From NCBI RefSeq assembly GCF_002754475.1, contig NZ_PEFL01000001.1:620001-684000 (forward strand): a DNA stretch of 64,000 nucleotides, in the 5' to 3' direction. A program made the translations under genes and the position numbers. Of this stretch, positions 16,706 through 25,536 are shown piece by piece. Source of the DNA: Comamonas sp. 26. GTDB taxonomy: Bacteria > Pseudomonadota > Gammaproteobacteria > Burkholderiales > Burkholderiaceae_C. The notes beneath the pieces were generated by a model. That model ran no database searches. It had not been told where the DNA came from and was given only the letters and a program-made list of their open reading frames with translations. Position 1 is the stretch's first letter. Each line of letters starts with the position of its first letter.

Positions 16706-16796
16706 AGCAAGCAAGGGTCGCCCCGCAGCGATGGTGGCGTTCCCCTCCCGCGAAGCGAGAGAGGGGGAAGGCGCGTCAGCGCCTCAGGTGGAGCTT
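16706..16796 (+). repeat. copy of the GC-rich 3' repeat
   Basis: Starts AAGCAAGGGTCGCCCCGCAG, passes CCCTCCCGCGAAGCGAGAGA and ends GGCGCGTCAGCGCCTCAGG. It matches the element at 19205-19290 over most of its length and the one at 9325 partly. It lies 3 bases past the 3' end of the flavoprotein gene ending at 16799. Confidence 0.75.
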
Positions 16797-16798
16797 AA

Positions 16799-18076
16799 TC
16801 ACCCACCCCAGATATCCGCACTGATCGCCTTGTACCAAGCCGATCCGTAATCGGCCTCGGCCTTGCGGAAGGCGGCATTGCCATCGATGGGGCTGACGCC
16901 GCCAGAGTCTGGCACTTCGATCAACTTGCCTTCTTGCGACTTGTAGACACCTGCGACCGAGATGCCGTAGTCATTGCCAATCAGGCTGTAGCAGGTGTTG
17001 GCGTAGGCCGCAGTGGGAAGGGGCTGGCCCGTCAGCTCGGCCGCGATGGCGGCGGCGGCCACCTTGCCTTGCGTGTTGGCGGCAAAGCCGGACTTGGGCA
17101 TGGGAGCGGCAATGGTGGCATCGCCCAGCACATAGACATCCTTGACCAGAGTGGACTCAAACGACTCGGGCTTGATGGGCACCCAACCGCTGGCATTGGT
17201 CACGCCTGCACGGTCGGCTATAAAACCGGCCTTTTGCGGTGGGATGACGTTGAGCACATCGGCCTTGTGCTTGGTGCCGAAGGCGGTTTCCACTTCCAAG
17301 TTCTTGGCGTCAACGCGCGTGACTTTACCGTCGTCGGCCTGCTTGACCCACTCGATCATGTTGCCGTACAGCGCCTTCCAGCCCTGAATGAACAAACCTT
17401 GTTTGGAGAACGCGTCCTTGTCGTCCAGCAGCAAAATTTTGCTCTTGGGCTTATGGGCCTTCAGGTAATGCGCAACCATGGCTGCGCGCTCATACGGGCC
17501 GGGTGGGCAGCGGAAGGGGTTGGCGGGAATCACCATCACAAACTTGCCGCCGTCGGGCATGGCTTCCAGCTGCTTCTTTAAAAGCTGGGTTTGCGGGCCG
17601 GCCTTCCACGCGTGGGGTGCCAGTTGTGATGCAGCCTCGTCATAGCCTTCGATCGCATTCCAGCGCATATCGATACCGGGCGACAGCACCAGCTTGTCAT
17701 AGCTCAGCACCTGGCCGTTCGACAGCAGCAGGCGGCGAGAATCCGTCAGCACATTGTCGGCACGCGCATGCACCACGTTCACGCCCGCTTTGCGCAGGCC
17801 GTCATAGCCGTGGCCGATGCTTTCCCAGCTGCGCAGGCCCGCCAGATACAGGTTGGAGAAGGGGCAGGTGTAGAAACGCTGGGCAGGCTCAACCAGCGTG
17901 ACTTGAACCTGGGGCGCAAACTGGCGCAGATAGCGCGCGGCGGTGGCACCACCAAAGCCGCCCCCGACGATGACTACATGGGCCGAGGCCGCCTTGGCCT
18001 GAACGATGGAAGGCAGAGCCAGGCTGGCCGCACCCGCAGCCGCGCCACCGATGATTTGACGACGATTGATCTGCAT
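16799..18076 (-). CDS. fccB: flavocytochrome c sulfide dehydrogenase flavoprotein subunit (SoxF/FccB-like)
   Basis: A 425-residue exported flavoprotein that oxidises sulfide and transfers electrons to its cytochrome c partner. A Tat signal ([19 protein letters not shown]) opens it; [20 protein letters not shown] binds FAD. The covalent flavin cysteine is C71 ([13 protein letters not shown]), and the redox pair is in [11 protein letters not shown] and [11 protein letters not shown]-terminal capping domain is complete. The cytochrome gene ends one base upstream, so both subunits are made from one message. Confidence 0.92.
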   Translation of the reverse strand: MQINRRQIIGGAAAGAASLALPSIVQAKAASAHVVIVGGGFGGATAARYLRQFAPQVQVTLVEPAQRFYTCPFSNLYLAGLRSWESIGHGYDGLRKAGVNVVHARADNVLTDSRRLLLSNGQVLSYDKLVLSPGIDMRWNAIEGYDEAASQLAPHAWKAGPQTQLLKKQLEAMPDGGKFVMVIPANPFRCPPGPYERAAMVAHYLKAHKPKSKILLLDDKDAFSKQGLFIQGWKALYGNMIEWVKQADDGKVTRVDAKNLEVETAFGTKHKADVLNVIPPQKAGFIADRAGVTNASGWVPIKPESFESTLVKDVYVLGDATIAAPMPKSGFAANTQGKVAAAAIAAELTGQPLPTAAYANTCYSLIGNDYGISVAGVYKSQEGKLIEVPDSGGVSPIDGNAAFRKAEADYGSAWYKAISADIWGG

Positions 18077-18427
18077 TTAGCGGCCCTTCTTGCTGAACCA
18101 CTGGGCCAGCGCTTTGAGTTGTTCATCGTCATAGCCCTTGGCCAGACGGGTCATCACGGTGGCATCTTTGGCGGTGCCGGCCTTGAAAGCCTGCAGTCGC
18201 TGCAGCAGGTGGGCTTCAGGCAGGCCGCGCAGCGTGGGAATGCCGCCGGTAGACCGGCCATCAGGCCCGTGGCAGTTGGCGCAACTGGCGGCCAGCACAG
18301 CCACATCCTGAGCGCGCAAAGTGGTGGTGGGCGTGGCAGAACTCGCCAGTGCTGGCAGTGGTGCAGCCATGGCTAGCGCCAGCCAGAGCACGGGGCGTGC
18401 AGAGGTGAGCAAAGATTTCGATCGCAT
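18077..18427 (-). CDS. periplasmic class I cytochrome c (FccA/SoxE-like)
   Basis: A 116-residue exported c-type cytochrome with one haem site C49-A-N-C52-H53 and the likely axial Met M92 (DATVMTRL). The signal peptide covers about residues 1-29. Its length agrees with single-haem FccA-like subunits. It is the first gene of the minus-strand sulfur cluster; its stop is directly followed by the fccB start, supporting a subunit pairing. Di-haem FccA as in Allochromatium is longer, so this is the shorter form. Confidence 0.9.
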   Translation of the reverse strand: MRSKSLLTSARPVLWLALAMAAPLPALASSATPTTTLRAQDVAVLAASCANCHGPDGRSTGGIPTLRGLPEAHLLQRLQAFKAGTAKDATVMTRLAKGYDDEQLKALAQWFSKKGR

Positions 18428-18836
18428 GGGGCCTCCCTGTTTTCTGCGCAGGTGGCGCAGGATTATTTAGAACCTCTGATACGCCCCGGCAAACCGAAGG
18501 TGAGCGCGTAAGGCACGACTTATCAAGAGTCGTTTCAGCGGTTCTTATGAGCTCGATGCTTGTGTGTGGCCATTGTTGTATGTAGTGAATGCAGGGCATT
18601 CTTTGGGCCAGGGTGCGGCAAGCACAGTGAGTTGAGCTGGATTCTAGAAAGCTCAGCGGTTTTGAATAGCGCTATATCCCACTGGTGTAACAGGAAGTTC
18701 TTGGTTATTTAGTTATGCCAGCCGCTTGTGCTTGCGTATGTCTCGTGTAAGCGTACAGCAGGCATGAAAGAACCGCATGATGCTATTAAATAAGTAGCTT
18801 CATGCGGCTGATCTGAATGGGCTGCAGCCTGTTTTG
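18428..18836. other. 409-base region without a gene
   Basis: No open frame with codon-like content is seen. ACGACT (18515-18520) and AGTCGT (18528-18533) form a small hairpin about 90 bases before the cytochrome start. The stretch 18620-18836 is visibly richer in AT. It should carry the promoter of the sulfur cluster. Confidence 0.55.
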
Positions 18837-19193
18837 TCAATATTCAGACTGAATGGCAGAAGGCGGAGCAACCGGCGTTGCCGTAGCCGCAGGTGCCGGT
18901 GTTTCGGCGGGCATTGCAGGCGGACTGGCCGAGTCACGGTAGCGAATATTCACGCCGCTGCTGTCACTGATACCGGGCTTGTCGTCATCCATCAGCGCAT
19001 CGGCCGCTTTGCCAACGCCCTTGCCCACTATTTTGGCCGTGCCAATGGCAGCATCGGCGGCCAGACCCACGGCACCCGCTGTCACGCTGACGGCGGCACT
19101 GGTGACGGCCACGACGGCGCAGCCCGAGAGGCTCAGGCACAAAAAAGCTCCTGCAAACAAGGAGCCAATGGAGCCTGATAAAGCCCGAACCAA
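18837..19193 (-). CDS. small lipoprotein of unknown function
   Basis: A 118-residue lipoprotein if translation starts at TTG 19191-19193: LVRALSGSIGSLFAGAFLCL then LSLSGC with the lipidated cysteine. The mature part has an Ala/Val/Gly-rich segment and a Pro/Ala-rich tail (about 85-118). A longer frame opens at an ATG that overlaps the metG stop (TGATG at 19293-19297), but it would translate through the GC-rich repeat at 19205-19290 and put 58 residues before the lipobox, so I prefer the TTG. It resembles the NF038104-type short lipoproteins only loosely. Expression from the metG message is likely. Confidence 0.6.
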   Translation of the reverse strand: MVRALSGSIGSLFAGAFLCLSLSGCAVVAVTSAAVSVTAGAVGLAADAAIGTAKIVGKGVGKAADALMDDDKPGISDSSGVNIRYRDSASPPAMPAETPAPAATATPVAPPSAIQSEY

Positions 19194-19204
19194 CGTTGGG
19201 GTGG

Positions 19205-19290
19205 AAAGCAAGGGCCGCCCCGCAGAGAGTCCGTCGTCCCCCTCCCGCGCAGCGAGAGAGGTGAAAGGCGCAAAGCGCCTCAGAGGGGGT
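19205..19290 (+). repeat. copy of the GC-rich 3' repeat
   Basis: Starts AAAGCAAGGGCCGCCCCGCA, passes CCCCTCCCGCGCAGCGAGAG and ends AGGCGCAAAGCGCCTCAGAG. It begins right after the metG stop on the minus strand, as the other copies follow minus-strand stops. Confidence 0.75.
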
Positions 19291-19294
19291 CGCA

Positions 19295-21442
19295 TCAATG
19301 AATCCGCATGCCGGGCTGCGCGCCGGGGAAGGGTTCCAGCACATAAATGCCGGGGTGGGTCTTCTCATCGGCGTGGCTGGCAGCCAGCACCATGCCTTCA
19401 GACATGCCGAACTTCATTTTGCGCGGGGCCAGATTGGCCACGGTCACAGTCAGCTTGCCCACCAGTTGCTCGGGGCTGTACATGCTGCTGATGCCGCTGA
19501 AGACATTGCGGGTCTTGGGCTGGCCGTTTTCGTCCTTTTCGCCCACGTCCAGCGTCAGCTGCAGCAGCTTGGTCGAGCCTTCGACGGCCTTGCATTCCAG
19601 AATCTTGGCAATGCGCAGGTCGATCTTCATGAAGTCGTCAATGCCAATGGTTTCAGCCAGTGGCTCGCCACCGGGGGCATTGGGGTCGATCACGGGCTCG
19701 GCCTTCTTGGCGGTTTTTTTCTCGGCCTTGACGGGCTCGGCTGCGGGAGCAGCTTGGCCTGCAGGTGCCTCAAACAGCGATTCGAGCTGTTTGGGGTCCA
19801 CGCGCTGCATCAGGTGCTGGTACACGCCAATCTGGTGGCCTTGGCCCAGGGGCTTGACCACATCGGCAAAGCTCTCGGGCGGCACGATGAGGAAGTTGGC
19901 CACTTCGGCGGCCACGGCGGGCAGGATGGGCGACAGGTAGATGGTCAGAATGCGGAAGGCTTCGATGCAGGTCGTGCACACATCGTGCAGGCGTGCGTCC
20001 ATGCCTTCCTTCTTGGCCAGCTCCCAGGGCTTGTTGGCGTCCACATAGCTGTTGACCTTGTCGCACAGCGACATGATGTCGCGGGCAGCGCGGGCGGTGT
20101 CGCGGGCTTCGTACGACGCGACGATGGCGGCTTGCTGCTCGCGCAGCGCGGCCAGCAAGGTCTGGCCGTCTTCAGAGACCTGGCCCAGCTTGCCTTCAAA
20201 GCGCTTGCTGATAAAGCCTGCGGCGCGTGACGCAATGTTGACGTACTTGCCGATCAGGTCGGAGTTCACGCGCAGCATGAAGTCTTCGGCCGTGAAGTCG
20301 ATGTCTTCGTTTTTGCCATTGAGCTTGGCGCCCAGGTAGTAGCGCAGCCACTCGGGGTTCATCTTGAGGGCCAGGTACTTGAGGGGGTCAAGGCCGGTGC
20401 CTCGGCTCTTGCTCATCTTCTCGCCGTTGTTGACGGTGAGGAAGCCGTGCACGCAAATCTTGGTCGGCGTCTTGCGGCCGCTGAACTTCAGCATCGCAGG
20501 CCAGAACAGCGTGTGGAAGGTGATGATGTCCTTGCCGATGAAGTGGTACTGCTCCAGATCGGGGTCGGCCATGTAGGCGTCGTAGTCTTCGCCACGCTTG
20601 GCCAGCAGTTCTTTGAGCGAGGCCAGATAACCCACAGGCGCGTCCAGCCAGACATAGAAGTACTTGCCCGGTGCGTCGGGAATTTCGATGCCGAAGTAGG
20701 GCGCATCACGGCTGATGTCCCAGTCGTCAAGGCCTTCGCTGGTCGAACCATCGGGGTTGGTGCGCACGCCAAACCATTCCTTGATCTTGGCGGCGACTTC
20801 GGGCTGCACATGCTTGCCGTCCTGCGTCCACTCAGTCAGGAACTCCACAGCGCGTGGGTCGGATAGCTTGAAGAAGAAGTGTTCGGACGACTTCATCACC
20901 GGCGTGGCACCCGACAGGGCCGAGAACGGGTTGATGAGGTCGGTGGGCGCGTAGACCGAGCTGCAGACTTCGCAGTTGTCGCCGTACTGGTCTTTGGCGT
21001 GGCAACGGGGGCACTCGCCCTTGATGAAACGGTCGGGCAGGAACATGTTCTTCTCGGGGTCGAAGAACTGCTCGATGGTGCGGGATTCGATGAAACCGGC
21101 CTTTTTCAGGTCCAGATAGATCTGCTTGGACAGCTCGTGGTTGGCCGGGCTGTCGGTGTTGCTCCAGTTGTCGAAGGCGATGTGAAAGCCGTCGAGGTAG
21201 GGCTTGCGGCCAGCCGCAATGTCGGCCACAAACTGCTGGGGCGTTTTGCCGGCTTTTTCAGCGGCAATCATGATGGGAGCACCGTGGGCGTCATCGGCAC
21301 CCACGAAGTTGACCGCGTTGCCCTGCATTCGCTGCGCACGCACCCAGGTATCGGCCTGGATGTATTCCATGATGTGGCCGATGTGGAAATTGCCGTTGGC
21401 GTACGGCAGGGCGGTGGTAACGAAGAGTTTGCGTGCGGTCAT
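19295..21442 (-). CDS. metG: methionyl-tRNA synthetase
   Basis: A 715-residue class I synthetase charging tRNA-Met. The HIGH motif is at 20-23 ([10 protein letters not shown]), a zinc knuckle is [17 protein letters not shown] (about 146-162) and the KMSKS motif lies in [14 protein letters not shown] (about 350). After an Ala/Lys-rich linker (around 570-600) there is the EMAP/Arc1p-like tRNA-binding domain that also mediates dimerisation. MTARKLF at 21442 is the start; the upstream extension lacks similarity to the family. It is followed by a small lipoprotein gene. Confidence 0.97.
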   Translation of the reverse strand: MTARKLFVTTALPYANGNFHIGHIMEYIQADTWVRAQRMQGNAVNFVGADDAHGAPIMIAAEKAGKTPQQFVADIAAGRKPYLDGFHIAFDNWSNTDSPANHELSKQIYLDLKKAGFIESRTIEQFFDPEKNMFLPDRFIKGECPRCHAKDQYGDNCEVCSSVYAPTDLINPFSALSGATPVMKSSEHFFFKLSDPRAVEFLTEWTQDGKHVQPEVAAKIKEWFGVRTNPDGSTSEGLDDWDISRDAPYFGIEIPDAPGKYFYVWLDAPVGYLASLKELLAKRGEDYDAYMADPDLEQYHFIGKDIITFHTLFWPAMLKFSGRKTPTKICVHGFLTVNNGEKMSKSRGTGLDPLKYLALKMNPEWLRYYLGAKLNGKNEDIDFTAEDFMLRVNSDLIGKYVNIASRAAGFISKRFEGKLGQVSEDGQTLLAALREQQAAIVASYEARDTARAARDIMSLCDKVNSYVDANKPWELAKKEGMDARLHDVCTTCIEAFRILTIYLSPILPAVAAEVANFLIVPPESFADVVKPLGQGHQIGVYQHLMQRVDPKQLESLFEAPAGQAAPAAEPVKAEKKTAKKAEPVIDPNAPGGEPLAETIGIDDFMKIDLRIAKILECKAVEGSTKLLQLTLDVGEKDENGQPKTRNVFSGISSMYSPEQLVGKLTVTVANLAPRKMKFGMSEGMVLAASHADEKTHPGIYVLEPFPGAQPGMRIH

Positions 21443-21552
21443 GAGGGAACAGCTTTCACAGAGAACCTGCCATTCTAAAAGGGCTTGGCTCCAAGCTGCG
21501 GGAATGGGGTTTGCGGATGGGCTGGATGCCAATGGCAGGCACCCCGAATACT

Positions 21553-21660
21553 TTTATTTTGATAGCTTATAGCGCTTGATTTCATTGGGTTTTAGGCTGA
21601 AATCAATTTGATTTCCATGAATATCAGGCGCTAGCCGCTTTTATTGAGATAGCGCCGGCA
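21553..21660. repeat. double copy of the AGCGCTT repeat
   Basis: Two elements, TTTTGATAGCTTATAGCGCT (from 21557) and ATCAGGCGCTAGCCGC with GAGATAGCGC (21622-21656), face each other between metG and the diguanylate cyclase gene. Confidence 0.55.
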
Positions 21661-23406
21661 TCAACGTATCGATGGCCCTTTGTTGCGGTACATGTCTTGA
21701 TCGGCCATTTTGAGCAGGATCTGGGCATCCTGCGCATCGCGGGGGTAGATGGCCTGACCAATGGATGCACCGACGGTGACGACTTCGCCTTCGGGCAGGC
21801 CTCGCAGCGTGACCAGCGGCTCTTGCAGCGCAAGGTCAATCTTCAGGCGCACCGCCTGTATCTGCTCTTCATCAGAGACGCCGCGCAGGATGATGACGAA
21901 CTCATCACCGCCCAGGCGCGCGACCACATCGTCGGGGCGCAGCAGGTTGCGCATGCGCAGCGTGACTTCGGCCAGGGCCAGGTCGCCGTTGTCATGGCCC
22001 CAGCGGTCGTTGAGGGGCTTGAAACGGTCCAAGTCCACAAACAGCAGGGTGAACGGGGCGGCATGTTGCTGGCCCGGCAGGGGGCGGGTCAGGGTGCTCA
22101 GAATATGCTGCAGTGCGCTGCGGTTACTGGCGCCGGTCAGCGGATCGGTGAACAGGCTGTGGCGCATGCGGTGGAAGTTGTGGGCCAGCTCGCCAATCTC
22201 GTCGCGGCGCTGCACTTCGATGGGGGTGTCGATCTCGCCCTGGCCCACGCGGCGCACGGCGCGGGTCAGCGAGCGCATATCGTTGGCCACGGCACCAAAG
22301 ATGCGGGTGCCGATGAAGACGGCCACGATTAGCGCCAAAAAGCCCAGGCCCCCCACCAGCATCATGTGGCGGTAGACGCCGGCCAGCATGTCTTTGTGCG
22401 GCACGGCGACCACGGCGATCCAGTCCTGACCGGCACCGTTGCTCAGGCGGCGGTAGGCGATGCGGATTTTGTGCTGGTCGGCATCTTCCAGCAGAGCCGT
22501 GCGGGGTGCGTCGTCAGAGGCGTTGGTGTGAAAGACTTCCTGAATTTTTTCATAAACGGCCTGAATCAGCGGGTCCTGGCTGTTGGCGGCGCTCATGCGC
22601 TCCATCTTGCCGTCGGGGCGAAGGTGGATGTTGGGCATGCCGGTGGCGGCGATCAGGGCACCATCAGCTTCGATGATGAAGGCGCGGCCGTGCTTGCTCA
22701 GGTGCAGCTGGTCTACAAAGTCATTGAGGGCTTTGAGGGAGATGTCAGCGGCCACCACACCTTCGAGCTTGCCGCGGGGCGAGAGAATGCGGCGGGCGCG
22801 TGTCAGCACCAGATCTTGAGCGCTGAAGTCGATGTAAACCGGCGTCCAGATGGAGCCGGCAGATTCGGCGGCGAGCTTGAACCAGGGGCGCTGGCGGGGG
22901 TCGAAGAGCGTGCTTTCGGTGTATTCGTAGATGGGCTTGGCGTGGATGCCGGTCACCTTGAAATAGCTGCGGTGGTCGCTGGCCAAGGTTTTGAGACGCA
23001 GTTGCCCCAGCGCTGGCTGCTGGCGCTTGAGGGCGATGCCCTGGCCTGCCACGTTGCCGTAGTAAACATAGTCGTTGGGCTGGGTGTGCAGCGAAGTAGC
23101 CACCCACAGGCGTGAGACCAGTGACTGAACATGCTCGCTGATGTCTGAGTAAACAGGCTGGCCGCTGGGGAAAGCCGCTTCAAGCACGGCGCTTGAGCTG
23201 TGCAGGTGCCTGTCCACAATCAGGGCGATGCGCTCAGCCTTTTCCTCCATCACCTGCTCGGACAGCGCGGACACCGTGTTACTGCCTGTCCAGTACCAGA
23301 GCATGCCCAGCGCCGAGGTCAACAGCGCAATCAGTGCAATAAAAGGCAGGATGAGTGAGAGCTTGAGCGATGAGGCGCCGCGAATGGTCTGAGGTGGCGT
23401 GGTCAC
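21661..23406 (-). CDS. membrane-bound diguanylate cyclase with dCache sensor, HAMP and GGDEF
   Basis: About 581 residues. One membrane helix near the start, a periplasmic dCache-type sensor (about 45-335; SYFKVTGIHAKPIYEYTEST and RPWFKLAAESAGSIWTPVY), a second helix (LVGGLGFLALIVAVFIGTRI), a HAMP segment and a GGDEF domain. The active site RLGGDEFVIIL is intact, and a product-inhibition I-site RPDD sits five residues before it. It makes cyclic di-GMP in response to an external ligand not known from sequence. The start is uncertain: GTG at 23406 is used; a TTG at 23442 would add 12 residues. No EAL domain. Confidence 0.9.
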   Translation of the reverse strand: MTTPPQTIRGASSLKLSLILPFIALIALLTSALGMLWYWTGSNTVSALSEQVMEEKAERIALIVDRHLHSSSAVLEAAFPSGQPVYSDISEHVQSLVSRLWVATSLHTQPNDYVYYGNVAGQGIALKRQQPALGQLRLKTLASDHRSYFKVTGIHAKPIYEYTESTLFDPRQRPWFKLAAESAGSIWTPVYIDFSAQDLVLTRARRILSPRGKLEGVVAADISLKALNDFVDQLHLSKHGRAFIIEADGALIAATGMPNIHLRPDGKMERMSAANSQDPLIQAVYEKIQEVFHTNASDDAPRTALLEDADQHKIRIAYRRLSNGAGQDWIAVVAVPHKDMLAGVYRHMMLVGGLGFLALIVAVFIGTRIFGAVANDMRSLTRAVRRVGQGEIDTPIEVQRRDEIGELAHNFHRMRHSLFTDPLTGASNRSALQHILSTLTRPLPGQQHAAPFTLLFVDLDRFKPLNDRWGHDNGDLALAEVTLRMRNLLRPDDVVARLGGDEFVIILRGVSDEEQIQAVRLKIDLALQEPLVTLRGLPEGEVVTVGASIGQAIYPRDAQDAQILLKMADQDMYRNKGPSIR

Positions 23407-23481
23407 TAGGCAGGTTGGGTGCTGGTTGTATAGGTGAAACAAAGTGTCTCATACATCATTTGCAGGCTATGGCAGGGGTTC

Positions 23482-24780
23482 TCACGCAGGTGGCTGTGTT
23501 TGCGTCCAGCCAAAAAATCGGGTGATCTCTTCCCTGCGGGCCATGGCATCTTTGTGGCCCAGTGCCATCAGTTCACGGGTGTAGCCTTGCTCAAATAGCA
23601 GGTAGCTGGCCAGCGCGCCATCGTGCAAAGGGGCTTCGGGGCTTGATCCTGCGCTCATGCGTACGCCCAGTGTGGCCAACAAGGTGCGCACGGGCAGGGG
23701 CAGTTTGTCGATGTGGCGGGTGGCAATGTCGTCAATGCGCTCGCTGGGTGTGATGGCCAGCACCTCAACCGGGCGCAGTCGGCTGTGGATGCGCTCGGCT
23801 GGCGAGATCAGGCTCAAGGTGTGGTTGATGCGCTCGGCGCGTTCAATGTCTACGGCCAGTGTGTCGAGAAAAATGCTGGACAGCGCATGCCCGGCTACCT
23901 GGGCCAGGGTGGGGTAGCTTGCATCGACCTGCGACGGGCTGGTGGTGGGCTCATGCCGACGGCCCGCGCCGACTACCAGCAGCTTGTTGGCCCCCAGGTG
24001 AATCATGGGGGCGAGGGGGGCGGTCTGGCGCATGGAGCCGTCGCCAAAGTATTCAAGGTGCCCATCCATGGGCAGCGGCATGGCCGGAAAGATAAAGGGC
24101 AGGGCTGATGAGGCCAGTAGGTGATCGGTGGTGAGCAGGGTCTGCACAGCCTTGCGCTGGTCGCGAATCCAGGGGCTCAGGCACTCGCGGGTCTGAAAAA
24201 AGGTGATGTGCTGGCCGCTGCTGTAGCTCGATGCCGTGATGGCCAGCGCATGCAGGTGGCCGCTTTCTATGAGTTGGGAAATGCGCTCGAAAGGCATGAG
24301 ATCGCTACTCATCAGCGCTTTGAGTGGGCTGTTGTCCAGCAGCGAGCGGGGGCTCATGCGGCTCCAGCGTGCCAGTGCCCAGCCCAGCGACAGCAGGGTC
24401 ATCCAGTGTGCGCCGCTGCGCAGCATGCTGAGCGAGTCGGCTTTGTAAATCTGCTCGGTGTGCATGTGGCCCCAGACATGGGTCATGCGCCGCACGGCGG
24501 CGTCAAAGGCATCGGCATGGCAGGCGAGTGCTGCAACATTGATAGCACCTGCTGAGGTGCCTGCAAGCACGGGGAAGGGATTGGGGCCATGTTGCAGGCC
24601 CTGTTCACGGCGCAGGGCGGCAATGGCTTGCAGCACGCCCACCTGATAGGCAGCGCGTGCCCCGCCACCGCTGAGCAACAGCCCGGTCGGCCCGATGCTG
24701 GATGCAGGGCCTGCGGAGTTCTGCCGATCGACGTCGGCAAGACTGGGAGGGAAGGTGGGTGAGAACTGCTCTGCCGCCAT
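23482..24780 (-). CDS. patatin-like phospholipase
   Basis: A 432-residue acyl hydrolase of the RssA/patatin type. The oxyanion hole is GGGARAAYQVG (from G38), the nucleophile is S76 in AGTSAGAIN, and the catalytic Asp is in the YFGDGSMRQTAPLAP motif. There is no signal peptide and the protein appears cytosolic. The C-terminal third (LAVDIERAERINHTLSLI onward) is typical of larger proteobacterial patatin-like proteins. It probably acts on phospholipids or esters. It is a single gene; the upstream minus-strand neighbour is the Mrr-like membrane protein. Confidence 0.9.
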   Translation of the reverse strand: MAAEQFSPTFPPSLADVDRQNSAGPASSIGPTGLLLSGGGARAAYQVGVLQAIAALRREQGLQHGPNPFPVLAGTSAGAINVAALACHADAFDAAVRRMTHVWGHMHTEQIYKADSLSMLRSGAHWMTLLSLGWALARWSRMSPRSLLDNSPLKALMSSDLMPFERISQLIESGHLHALAITASSYSSGQHITFFQTRECLSPWIRDQRKAVQTLLTTDHLLASSALPFIFPAMPLPMDGHLEYFGDGSMRQTAPLAPMIHLGANKLLVVGAGRRHEPTTSPSQVDASYPTLAQVAGHALSSIFLDTLAVDIERAERINHTLSLISPAERIHSRLRPVEVLAITPSERIDDIATRHIDKLPLPVRTLLATLGVRMSAGSSPEAPLHDGALASYLLFEQGYTRELMALGHKDAMARREEITRFFGWTQTQPPA

Positions 24781-24843
24781 GCCTGCAGTGTGCCCGTATT
24801 GGGCGGCAGGCGGTAGACCGAGGCGGCAGAGTCGCGTGCAGTG

Positions 24844-25413
24844 TTAGCGCTTCTTGCGGTTTTTTGCGATCAAGGTCGCCATGGATTTACCGTTCAGCAC
24901 CACCACCTGGTTCTGCGCGGCCCAGCTGGAGGCGTTGTCGCCCAGTGGCTGCAGCGCCACATAAATGGCCAGATCGGCCTGCTGCTTGGCTTGTGCCGCC
25001 TGCAGCTCGCGCAGCGGCTCCACGCCATGGGTGGCGGCCTTCCAGCGGCGGGCGCTGACCACGCTGGTCTGGCCGTTGCGGGTCAGCAGCAGGTCTGCGC
25101 CGGGCAGGTTCAGGCGCTGCACGTCATAGCCCTCGGCTTGCCATGCGGTTTGCAGCTGCGTGCTGAAGTCGGCCCAGCTCTGCGCGGCAATGACTTGCTG
25201 GATTTCTTCCATCTGCGCCGGGCTGGGCGCGCTCATCTGTTTGTAGAAGGCGATGCAGCCCACGACAAAAAACGGGAATGCACCCAGGGCGGCAAAGGGC
25301 GATATGTCCTTGGGGAATAGCGCCAGCGACACCAGCACCACAGCGGCGCAGATCGCAAAGCTGATCCACCAGCGCGAGCGCATCAGGACTGCAAACAGGG
25401 AGTTTTCGGCCAT
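24844..25413 (-). CDS. membrane protein with a degenerate Mrr-like restriction endonuclease domain
   Basis: A 189-residue protein: two membrane helices (about 12-60), then a soluble PD-(D/E)XK-like domain (about 70-180) with SWADFSTQLQTAWQAEGYDV, GADLLLTRNGQ and the C-terminal LYVALQ and VVVLNGKSM. In active Mrr-like proteins the middle motif is (Q/E)-x-K-R-W; here it is VVSARRWK, so the key acid/glutamine and lysine are Ser and Arg. A nuclease role is therefore doubtful. The ATG at 25413 is used; a GTG at 25425 adds four residues. It is divergent from apbC. Possible roles: DNA binding at the membrane or a worn-out defence gene. Confidence 0.75.
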   Translation of the reverse strand: MAENSLFAVLMRSRWWISFAICAAVVLVSLALFPKDISPFAALGAFPFFVVGCIAFYKQMSAPSPAQMEEIQQVIAAQSWADFSTQLQTAWQAEGYDVQRLNLPGADLLLTRNGQTSVVSARRWKAATHGVEPLRELQAAQAKQQADLAIYVALQPLGDNASSWAAQNQVVVLNGKSMATLIAKNRKKR

Positions 25414-25536
25414 CTTCAGTTTCACGGGCTGTCTCTCAAATTTTTGGCAAAGGGTTGCATTGTCTCTTGTGCGCAGGGGTTGGGCGGCTTCGCTAGACTA
25501 TCCGGCATCGAAGAAACCTCTGGAAAACTGAAACCC

